Source: Acidimicrobiia bacterium (GTDB taxonomy: Bacteria; Actinomycetota; Acidimicrobiia; ATN3; PSLF01). Taken from it: a stretch of 54,070 nt of DNA. Of this stretch, positions 26,096 to 33,833 are shown piece after piece (within the stretch, counting starts at the first letter, position 1; every line of letters starts with the position of its first letter). A program made the position numbers and the translations under genes. Location of the stretch: positions 1-54,070 of the forward strand of contig PSLF01000014.1 of assembly GCA_040289475.1 (NCBI GenBank), written 5' to 3'. The notes under the pieces were generated by a model, which was not told where the DNA came from, did no database searches, and saw nothing but the letters and a program-made list of their open reading frames with translations.

Positions 26096-27247
26096 TCAAG
26101 GCCGCACTACATATTGTGCCTTTATGTTATTCAAGCGAGCCTCGTACATGTCTAAGAGCTCTTTTGGCAATGCTTGATAAATACGAGCGTTTGTTATGGA
26201 GGAGTCAGCTTCGACTATAGCTTTCAGTACCGCAGAGGTGTCGGGAAGTGGGGTAGTGGGTGAGGAGAGCTGACCTCCCGATCTATTCAGTATCCCGCGC
26301 ATCTCCGAGATAACGGCGTTTAGGTGATTTATCAGGATGACGTAAAACTCCTCGCAGCCCTTGGGGACAAAAGCTCTTTCGAGGGTGGCTTTTATCGCTT
26401 CGAGGTTAGATGCTATTCCGCTCACGACAACGGTTTTGTCCTCACCCTCGATGCCCTCGGACGTTAGAGCGCTACGCGCGATGGTAAGTTGCTCTCGGTA
26501 GTCTGCAACAGCGCCAAAAAGTGCGGAGCGAAGTTGGACTTGCTCAACTATGGGATCCATTGTCTGGATGAGAGAGTCTACATCCGATTTGACGGCGGCA
26601 GGATCTGGCCTGCCGCCGAATACGGTCAGTGGCAATTTAGACGGCGGGCGCTCAGAAGTGACTCTTTTAAAGGACATAACTCCTTGCAGAGCTTGTTTCG
26701 CTTTGTTGGAGGCTTCTCTGAAGTCTGGCGCCATCTGAGCTGACAACAGCTGGCGGTATGAGCTATTTAGGTCTTCGAGTTGACCAATGGCAGATTCGAT
26801 TCGAGTCTTGTACGCCTCGGCTCTGCGTTGCGGCAGCATAATCTCGTACAGCGACAGGAAGGCAGTAGTTACGACAATCGAGGCCAAAACTGCAACTGCT
26901 CGATACAACGACACTGGAGCTTCTCTGACAACTCGAGGTGGTCCCGTTACTAAGGGAGGCATGCTGGGGGTAGCTTGAATGGTGGGATCCACTAAATCTG
27001 GAGTATCACCAGATTGTGCGAAGCCTCGAGAGGCGACTAATTCTTCGACGAGACTCCTCGATTTAGGGAAGGGATTGATTTCGACGTCAGTACTGTTCGA
27101 GTGGCGTATTTGGTTCAGCCAGCTCGAATACAGGTGTTCGTCGATCGCGCGGCTCTCAATTTCATCTCCGCTCGCCCATGATTGCGGGCTCTGCTTGGGC
27201 GGAGTTGAAGCATCCGATGACCTTGGTCTATCTGATCGAGTTTCCAT
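26096..27247 (-). CDS. Single-pass membrane protein of unknown function
   Basis: 383 aa, not recognised. The first ~110 residues are polar and probably disordered. One transmembrane helix (about residues 113-135, YRAVAVLASIVVTTAFLSLY) follows, then a ~245-residue, largely helical outer domain with long amphipathic stretches (AEAYKTRIESAIGQLEDL ...). ATG 27247 is preferred because AAGG stands 5 nt before it; in-frame ATGs at 27328 and 27343 lack ribosome sites and come close to the upstream tRNA. Predicted topology is N-in, C-out. It ends convergently with nrdJ. A role in the envelope is only a guess. Confidence 0.65.
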   Translation of the reverse strand: METRSDRPRSSDASTPPKQSPQSWASGDEIESRAIDEHLYSSWLNQIRHSNSTDVEINPFPKSRSLVEELVASRGFAQSGDTPDLVDPTIQATPSMPPLVTGPPRVVREAPVSLYRAVAVLASIVVTTAFLSLYEIMLPQRRAEAYKTRIESAIGQLEDLNSSYRQLLSAQMAPDFREASNKAKQALQGVMSFKRVTSERPPSKLPLTVFGGRPDPAAVKSDVDSLIQTMDPIVEQVQLRSALFGAVADYREQLTIARSALTSEGIEGEDKTVVVSGIASNLEAIKATLERAFVPKGCEEFYVILINHLNAVISEMRGILNRSGGQLSSPTTPLPDTSAVLKAIVEADSSITNARIYQALPKELLDMYEARLNNIKAQYVVRP

Positions 27248-27355
27248 TACGCCTTGTCGAGACTGTGCCCAGGCGACGTCGGTTCTGAGGTCACCCTCAA
27301 GGCTAGCATGGCATAGCTGCTTCGCCATTGAACAAGGACCCATTGAAATAATCGG

Positions 27356-27429
<74 letters not shown>

Positions 27430-27491
27430 TCGGCTGCTGTCGTGGTCGAGGTAGTTCTAGAAGTTAGTGTAGCGGTCTCGACCAGCGATGC

Positions 27492-30400
27492 CTAACGAAA
27501 GTCTCGACTTGCGGGAGCGGCTTCGAAGGCAAGCTCTGCTATCCGTGCCGCCAACAAGTTTACGGATCCTTGATACTTTTCGACTACCCCCTCGATCAAT
27601 GCGGATCTTGCCCGGACGATGGTTTCGAGGTGCCTCTCGAGTGTTCGAGGATCGACTATTACATTGAGCATCCCTGTTTCGTCTTCGAGGTTCAAAAAAA
27701 GAGTTCCTCTTGCTGTTGATGGACGTTGTTTGTGGGTAATAATTCCTGCGACTTTTGCCCTGCTCTTGTTTTTCGAAGCCAATACATCTGCCACTGTCCA
27801 TACGCCTTGTTCAGCAAGAAAGGATCGGTAGTGCTCCATGAGGTGAGAGTGCGGAGACACCCCAGTAGCCCACAAGTCGGCTACTGTTTTTTCAAAAGGA
27901 CTCATCTCTACGATATGCTCGGGAAGCTGAATCTCGCTTCCTATGCGAGGCAGGCGCACCTTGGTTTTTGCAGTAGTGATGCCATCGGCAGCGACGCCAG
28001 CTTTCCATATTCCTTCCCGTCTAGATATCCCTAAGGACCTAAGAGCTCCCGCCATGGCCAATGATTCGAGTGTTTTTCTGTCGAGGCCCGTCCGCTCGGC
28101 AAAATCATAAAAGTCTCGAAAAGGCTTCATGTTCGGAAAGCCTTCCCTGACTAGACTGCTCGCCTCGCTCCTCGGGAGCTCATGATCACTTACATTTGTC
28201 CCCATCGATCTCTCGCTGCTACGACCGCCTTCTTGCGATTGACGACGAGCACGCAGGATACTCTCGATGGTCCGTGGACCGAGATTGCGAACATAACGCA
28301 ATCCTAGAAGTACCGGCTTTCCGCCCGAGCTAGAAGGCATCGTGTCAACCAGAGTGCAGTCGAAGTCGCTGTAACAGACATCAGGCTCCAAGACCACCAC
28401 TCCATGACGCTTAGCATCCGAGATTAGAGAGGCGGGACTGTAGAACCCCATGGGCTGTGAATTGAGGATGGCTGCCAAGTACTCTGCCGGGTAGTGATAG
28501 CGGAGCCATGCGGAGGCATAAACAAGGTAGGCAAAGCTAGCCGCGTGACTCTCTGGAAAACCAAAGTCGGCGAATCCTAGCAGTTTCGAGTAAATCTCTT
28601 CGGCAACTCTATCGGGTATCCCGTTGGCTCGCATTCCCTCAAAAAGCTCTTCTTTGAGAGCGGCTAGTCTCTCTCGGCTGCGTTTGTGACTTAGAGCTTG
28701 GCGGAGTTTGTCTGCTCGAGATGGAGAAAAGCCCGCGGCGTCCATTGCAATCCGCATGAGCTGCTCTTGAAATATGGGGACCCCAAGAGTTTTTTCGAGA
28801 GCTGGCCGTAAAAGGGGGTGGGGATACGTGATGGGTTCCTCGCCGCGCCTGCGTCTTATGTAGGGGTGTACCGATTCTCCTTGGATTGGCCCCGGTCTTA
28901 TCAGGGCGACTTGGACGACCAGGTCATAAAAACAACGGGGGCGAACGCGGGGCAAGGCGCCCATCTGAGCACGGCTCTCTATCTGGAAAACGCCAACCGT
29001 ATCAGCGGAAGAGATGGTCTCGTAGACCTCGGGCTCTTGGGGGAGCTTGGAAAGATCTATTTCTACCCCGTGATGCTGGCGAACCAGGTCTATACAGCGA
29101 TGGATGCAACTGAGCATTCCCAGTCCCAAAAGGTCGAATTTGACCAGTCCCATCGCAGAGCAGTCGTCCTTGTCCCATTGCAGGACGGAGCGCCCCGGCA
29201 TCGATGCCCACTCTACGGGACACACTTCCCAGAGTTCCTTCGATGCCAGAACCATGCCGCCAGTGTGTATTCCTAGATGGCGAGGGGATCCGGTCAGATA
29301 TTCTGCGGTGTCTGCTACTCGACGGGCAATGCGAGGGTCGATACCGGATTTTTTCAGTGCTTGGCGTGCCTCGCTTCCGAGAAATCCTGAGACTCCGCGA
29401 GAAATGCTGTCCAATTGGCCCGGTGTAAGCCCGAAGGCTCGTCCAGCATCACGAAGAGCAAGGCGCTGGCGATAACAGATAACATTGGCGACTTGAGCAG
29501 CACGACTCCGCCCATACTTTGCGTAGATGTACTGGATTACCTCCTCTCTGCGCTCGTGCTCGATATCTATGTCTATATCGGGAGGACCATCTCGCTCAGG
29601 CGAGAGAAACCGTTCGAAGAGTAAGTCCAAAGCGATGGGATCAGCGTTGGTAATACCTAACGCATAGCAGACAGCAGAATTTGCAGCAGAGCCCCTTCCC
29701 TGACAAAGAATGCCCGACTCTTTACAGAATCTGACAATATCCCAGACAATCAAAAAATATCCTTCGTAGCCTAGTTCTTCGATGATCGAAAGCTCGTATT
29801 CGAGCTGCCGAAGGGCACGCTCGTTACCAGGGGGAGGATACTTTTTGGAAGCACCCTCGAAGACTAGGTCTCTCAAGTACTGAGCTTCGGACTTCCCGCC
29901 AGGGGTATCGAATCTCGGAAGCGACGGGGCGGCAAAACATAGATCGAATGCTATCGAGGATCCAATCTCTGCAGCCCTCTCTACGCTGAGGGGATCGACT
30001 AACTCCGCCATCTCTTCGGCAGACTTTAGGTGGCGTTCGCTGGTGGGATGAAGAAGAGAACGCAGCATGGGATCGTCGAGACTAGTACCCGCGCGGATCG
30101 CAGTTGCAACCTGGGCATATGTACCCTGCTTACGGAGGGCGTGATGAACGTTGTTGGTAGCTACAGTGAGAAGCCGTTCCCGAGTTGCAATCTGGCGTTT
30201 GAAGGCGTTGCGGGCACAGTCCTCGGGCATCAAGTTGTTGGTCAACTCGATGAACAGATGCGATCTGTCGACGATCTCCAAAAGATAGCGAGGGTCGGCA
30301 GAAAGAGGGCAGGCTCCTGTGAGAATCAGACACTCTTTTGAGAGAGCTTCGAGATCCGATAGACGAAGTAACGGATGTCCCTTTTTCCCCCTCAAATTTC

Positions 30401-30740
30401 CTCTCGAAATAACCCTACAAAGAGCAAAGTATCCTTTCACTCCTGTCGCCAGTACTACAACGTGAGCCGTGGAGAGCCCGCAACAAATCGAGTGGGAAAC
30501 GTTTTGGTACAGCCGTAGGGAAGTATCCGCATGAATCGTGAGCTCTGCACCGTAGATGGTAGGAAGGGAAAATGCTCTCGCAGCGTCGGCAAACCGGACT
30601 GCTCCGTACAAGCCGTTGTGATCGGTTATAGCAAGCCCACAGTAGCCGAGTTGAGCGGCCTGCTCGACTAGCTTAGCGGGATCCGATACGCCATCTAAAA
30701 AACTGAAATTGGAGTGGCAGTGAAGCTCTGCATATTGCAT
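27492..30740 (-). CDS. dnaE2: Error-prone DNA polymerase III alpha subunit DnaE2 (ImuC)
   Basis: 1082 aa translesion C-family polymerase. The N-terminal PHP domain (AELHCHSNFSFLDG, ITDHNGLYG), the polymerase palm with GRGSAANSAVCY and PDIDIDIEHERR (about 383-395, catalytic Asp), the fingers/thumb and an OB-fold C-terminus (about 980-1060, KVAGIITHKQRPSTARGTLF) are all present. DnaE2 works with ImuA and ImuB in DNA-damage-induced mutagenesis. It is 24 nt downstream of imuB on the same strand and so shares the SOS promoter before imuA. A tRNA gene lies downstream on the same strand with no clear terminator between. Confidence 0.97.
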   Translation of the reverse strand: MQYAELHCHSNFSFLDGVSDPAKLVEQAAQLGYCGLAITDHNGLYGAVRFADAARAFSLPTIYGAELTIHADTSLRLYQNVSHSICCGLSTAHVVVLATGVKGYFALCRVISRGNLRGKKGHPLLRLSDLEALSKECLILTGACPLSADPRYLLEIVDRSHLFIELTNNLMPEDCARNAFKRQIATRERLLTVATNNVHHALRKQGTYAQVATAIRAGTSLDDPMLRSLLHPTSERHLKSAEEMAELVDPLSVERAAEIGSSIAFDLCFAAPSLPRFDTPGGKSEAQYLRDLVFEGASKKYPPPGNERALRQLEYELSIIEELGYEGYFLIVWDIVRFCKESGILCQGRGSAANSAVCYALGITNADPIALDLLFERFLSPERDGPPDIDIDIEHERREEVIQYIYAKYGRSRAAQVANVICYRQRLALRDAGRAFGLTPGQLDSISRGVSGFLGSEARQALKKSGIDPRIARRVADTAEYLTGSPRHLGIHTGGMVLASKELWEVCPVEWASMPGRSVLQWDKDDCSAMGLVKFDLLGLGMLSCIHRCIDLVRQHHGVEIDLSKLPQEPEVYETISSADTVGVFQIESRAQMGALPRVRPRCFYDLVVQVALIRPGPIQGESVHPYIRRRRGEEPITYPHPLLRPALEKTLGVPIFQEQLMRIAMDAAGFSPSRADKLRQALSHKRSRERLAALKEELFEGMRANGIPDRVAEEIYSKLLGFADFGFPESHAASFAYLVYASAWLRYHYPAEYLAAILNSQPMGFYSPASLISDAKRHGVVVLEPDVCYSDFDCTLVDTMPSSSGGKPVLLGLRYVRNLGPRTIESILRARRQSQEGGRSSERSMGTNVSDHELPRSEASSLVREGFPNMKPFRDFYDFAERTGLDRKTLESLAMAGALRSLGISRREGIWKAGVAADGITTAKTKVRLPRIGSEIQLPEHIVEMSPFEKTVADLWATGVSPHSHLMEHYRSFLAEQGVWTVADVLASKNKSRAKVAGIITHKQRPSTARGTLFLNLEDETGMLNVIVDPRTLERHLETIVRARSALIEGVVEKYQGSVNLLAARIAELAFEAAPASRDFR

Positions 30741-30764
30741 CGTATATACGCTAAGTACAATGCA

Positions 30765-32789
30765 CTAATCATAAATTGCATACAAATACCACAGGCCGTC
30801 TTCAGCACGAAAAATGATCATCGCCGATTGGTTTTGAGGATCTTCGAGCACAACTTGCCACACCTCTCCGCAAAAAGAGTGCTGGTCGTCCCACCATTTG
30901 AGGAGATAAGACCATGGTCCGGCGGCTGAAACTACAGGGTGTCCATCTACACTTTGGGGAGGATCGGTAATCCGGGGACCTTTGCGCACTACCAGCGGTT
31001 CTTTTTGAAAATGAACAGCTGTCACCCGGGATGCCCGCTTTAGAGCTAAAAGCTCCGGAAGTTTACTTGACCGATCGGCGGGAATACCTGGAGAGCGCAG
31101 GAAAACTCCTTTGCCTTGCTGTGATTCAAAGGCAATCTCCGAGACACTGCTCTCGCGGTTATCTTCGACGCCGTCGCGACTCTCTTCGACCTGCACCACC
31201 AAGGCAGGGTAAGGAAGAGGAAAGGCTCCTGGGATACAGGACGAAGTAGAGCTCAAGCTGTCACCTTGAGAACCTTCTCTGCCACCTATGTCGAGGCGTG
31301 TACCCTCCTTCGAGCTATCTGTGGAGGAAAAAAGGGTCCGGAATCGACCTCTACTTCTTAGCCCCGATTTGAAAGAAGCTTTTTGCTTTGAAGCTTCGCA
31401 AAGAGAGCGGCTCACGAAAACGGCATCCTCGTGAGGAAGATGTCCCTTTGAGGCTCCAGGCGTCACGACTTCGACAAAGTAAGCCGCTTCCTCCTCCAGA
31501 ATCCAAGAGGTTCGGTCGAGAGCTTTCTCTATGACCTCCCACTCCCTGGTATTGCTAGGAGAAGTGCAAGAAAGTCCTTCCAGGCAAAGCTGGGTACCTC
31601 TCAGCGAGATCAAGTTCTGAGGGACGAGCCGAAGCTCCCTTATCGGAGAAGAGACAGCCATCGCCTCAAGATGCCATCTGCAACGCTGGATCGATGCCGA
31701 GATCGAGCTTCGTACACGCCACGCCACTGCAGCGACCCGGCTGCTCTCCTCGACGACTTCCAATCGCAAATAGCGACACTCTCTGGCTTGGGCCTTGAGT
31801 TTTTGATCTAGGCGGGTCGCGAGCTGCGCGGAAGCAAACAATAAGCTATCCATTGAGAAAGCGGGAGGGTCAAATTCCCACGATTCCTCCATCTCCAGAG
31901 GTGGCCTGGCTGGAAGCAGCACTTCGGGATCCTGCCCGTTAGCCAAAATCCAAGCGTTCACAGCCCACTGACCGAAACGATCAGCTAACAAACCTGGATC
32001 TAGGGCAGCTAGGTCGCCTAGGGTGTGGATCCCAAGAAGGTGCCACACATCCATATCGTGAGGGTCTTCGGGCTCTAAAACATACTTGAGAACTTCAATC
32101 GGAAATTGGCCCACAAGGCTGGCCGGTGGGGTTTCCAAGTCGAAGACCATCCAGCCTGCCGGAGGAGAAAGATAATGGGCGAGCGATATGCTCACAGCGC
32201 CATTCTTGGCCCAAGAAGAAGCTGAATCTTTAGTCGAAGGAGGACCATTACCCAAGGTCAAAACTGAGGAGGACTCACTCAGTCTGGCAGCTCTGGAAGC
32301 AGCCATAAGGGATGTAAAGCGTGTGGGTCCTATTCCCAGCCCTACAGCTGGCACTGTGTCACCGCGAGGTACCAGCACCGAGGAGGAGGGGAGAGACTCG
32401 AGAACTCTCTCTGCCAAGATACGGAGTGATTTGTAGTAGCGGAGAAGTCCATCGAGAGGGAAGTGTAAGTATCCTACTCGCTCTATCTGAACAAAAGGGG
32501 TCACCTCGAAAATAGCCTTGAGTATAGGAGTAAAGGCGCGCCTCGAAAGTTCTTCATCTTGCTCCACAAGCACAAGAGAGGGTAGGCGAGAGTGTGCCTC
32601 CCTTGTGCTCATGCCGACGGTGATGCCCATTCTTTCAGCACCAGGAGATGCCTCTAAGATGCGGCCCGAGGAGACGATAGCCACTGGAGAATCTTCGAAC
32701 TCCGGGTGGGCGGCCCGTACAGCGGCAAGGTTCCACCTAGATATACTCAGGGTGCAGTAACCACGGTCGCTCTTGCCTTCAGGATCCAT
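30765..32789 (-). CDS. imuB: Mutasome protein ImuB (inactive Y-family polymerase-like)
   Basis: 674 aa. The N-terminal ~400 residues follow the Y-family polymerase fold (PVAIVSSGRILEASPGAERMGITVGMSTREA, LGIHTLGDLAALDPGLLADRFG helix-hairpin-helix). The catalytic acidic residues are absent: the opening strand reads LSISRWNLAAV rather than a DxD-type motif. Such ImuB proteins act as adaptors that tie DnaE2 to the beta clamp. The region after about residue 430 is long, Ser-rich and poorly conserved, with a short conserved end (WYLYAIYD). It overlaps imuA by 11 nt. Confidence 0.93.
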   Translation of the reverse strand: MDPEGKSDRGYCTLSISRWNLAAVRAAHPEFEDSPVAIVSSGRILEASPGAERMGITVGMSTREAHSRLPSLVLVEQDEELSRRAFTPILKAIFEVTPFVQIERVGYLHFPLDGLLRYYKSLRILAERVLESLPSSSVLVPRGDTVPAVGLGIGPTRFTSLMAASRAARLSESSSVLTLGNGPPSTKDSASSWAKNGAVSISLAHYLSPPAGWMVFDLETPPASLVGQFPIEVLKYVLEPEDPHDMDVWHLLGIHTLGDLAALDPGLLADRFGQWAVNAWILANGQDPEVLLPARPPLEMEESWEFDPPAFSMDSLLFASAQLATRLDQKLKAQARECRYLRLEVVEESSRVAAVAWRVRSSISASIQRCRWHLEAMAVSSPIRELRLVPQNLISLRGTQLCLEGLSCTSPSNTREWEVIEKALDRTSWILEEEAAYFVEVVTPGASKGHLPHEDAVFVSRSLCEASKQKASFKSGLRSRGRFRTLFSSTDSSKEGTRLDIGGREGSQGDSLSSTSSCIPGAFPLPYPALVVQVEESRDGVEDNRESSVSEIAFESQQGKGVFLRSPGIPADRSSKLPELLALKRASRVTAVHFQKEPLVVRKGPRITDPPQSVDGHPVVSAAGPWSYLLKWWDDQHSFCGEVWQVVLEDPQNQSAMIIFRAEDGLWYLYAIYD

Positions 32790-33573
32790 TTACTGCCACC
32801 TCGAGGTACCCCTTGGGATCGTCAGGACGCCAAATAAATCGCTCCTGAAAAGAGGCATTTTCTGAGGCAGAAATAGAAAGCAAGCCTTCGCTCCTCTGAG
32901 AGGCAACATAAAGGTGGGGACAACCAGCCCTCTCTGTGATAAACGCGACCCTCGAGGAGCCATACTCTCTGACGCTTGCTTTGATGCGGCGTTGGGAGAG
33001 GATGCCTAAAGAATCACTAAACCACTCTTCGCAAGAGAGGATGATGCTCAACGGAGCGAGCGTAGGCTCTCTCCTCTCCCCTGTGGTGGCGAAGCAGACT
33101 ACTACTCCTCTCGAGGCTGCTCTTGCTCTAGCTTTTCGGATAACCCAATCTTGTATAGCCCCTGGTGGAGCCAGGACAACGGTTAAAGGAAAGCCATCTA
33201 TGAGGGCTCCTATTGCCGAGGCAATCCTGTCGGTGCGATGGGCAGCAGGTCTGAGAACTACAAGACGAGCGAGGTCAACTCCAGCAGCGACTATGGCTGC
33301 CGGAGAAGCTTTTCTGGTCAGATCGACTAGAACGCAAAATCCCCATGAGATTGACCACCAAGCCAAGAGTTCGTAGCAGAAGCGGGAGACCCCGCTTCCC
33401 AGCGCACCGCTCAGAGTCAAAGTTGAGCCCGCTCTAATCCCACTCGGAAAAACTGCTGCAAGACCTTGGAAGGGATCGGGCGGTATAGTAAACCTTGTCG
33501 CTCCAGCCATTCCTCTGCGTACTGAGGAGTGGCCAAAGGGAGATGATTCGTTACCGAGGGATTTCATACCCAT
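32779..33573 (-). CDS. imuA: Mutasome protein ImuA (RecA-like)
   Basis: 264 aa RecA-fold protein without a canonical Walker A motif (LSGALGSGVSRF in its place), as in actinobacterial ImuA'. The core strands FCVLVDLTRKA, VVLRP and LTVVLAPPG are recognisable. It is the first gene of imuA-imuB-dnaE2. A perfect palindrome (33580-33595) ends 7 bp before ATG 33573, leaving no room for a ribosome site, so translation may start leaderless at ATG 33573 or, more likely, ATG 33567. SOS induction is expected. Confidence 0.88.
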   Translation of the reverse strand: MGMKSLGNESSPFGHSSVRRGMAGATRFTIPPDPFQGLAAVFPSGIRAGSTLTLSGALGSGVSRFCYELLAWWSISWGFCVLVDLTRKASPAAIVAAGVDLARLVVLRPAAHRTDRIASAIGALIDGFPLTVVLAPPGAIQDWVIRKARARAASRGVVVCFATTGERREPTLAPLSIILSCEEWFSDSLGILSQRRIKASVREYGSSRVAFITERAGCPHLYVASQRSEGLLSISASENASFQERFIWRPDDPKGYLEVAVNGS

Positions 33574-33579
33574 ATGCTA

Positions 33580-33595
33580 TCGAACATATGTTCGA
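33580..33595. promoter_or_regulatory. Perfect LexA operator (SOS box) at imuA-imuB-dnaE2
   Basis: TCGAACATATGTTCGA is a perfect 16-bp palindrome and fits the actinobacterial/Gram-positive SOS box CGAAC-N4-GTTCG exactly. It lies 7 bp upstream of the imuA ATG at 33573. A hexamer TAGCAT (33579-33574, minus strand) between operator and start could serve as a -10 element for a leaderless transcript. Confidence 0.88.
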
Positions 33596-33833
33596 ATCAC
33601 AAAGAGGTTTCTGCCAGTCCTAGAGATCTCTTTTTCTCCCTCGCGACAAGCGCACCTCCCCTGATATGGCCCCGTCGACTATCATTCAAGGGAGGTGCAC
33701 CGACATCGCAGCGCGACCGCTTCGCGCTGCAAACAGGTGTCGGTTTTCAGAAAAGCACATGGAGGGGCAAAGGCAGAAAAAGACGGTCTACCCGTGCATG
33801 GAACCGGGAATAGAGAAGGGGAGCAGTCAAACA

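Noticed and set aside
26489-26978. Plus-strand frames inside the unknown membrane protein gene
   Set aside because: They are shadows of the minus-strand frame, with no start signal or protein-like pattern.
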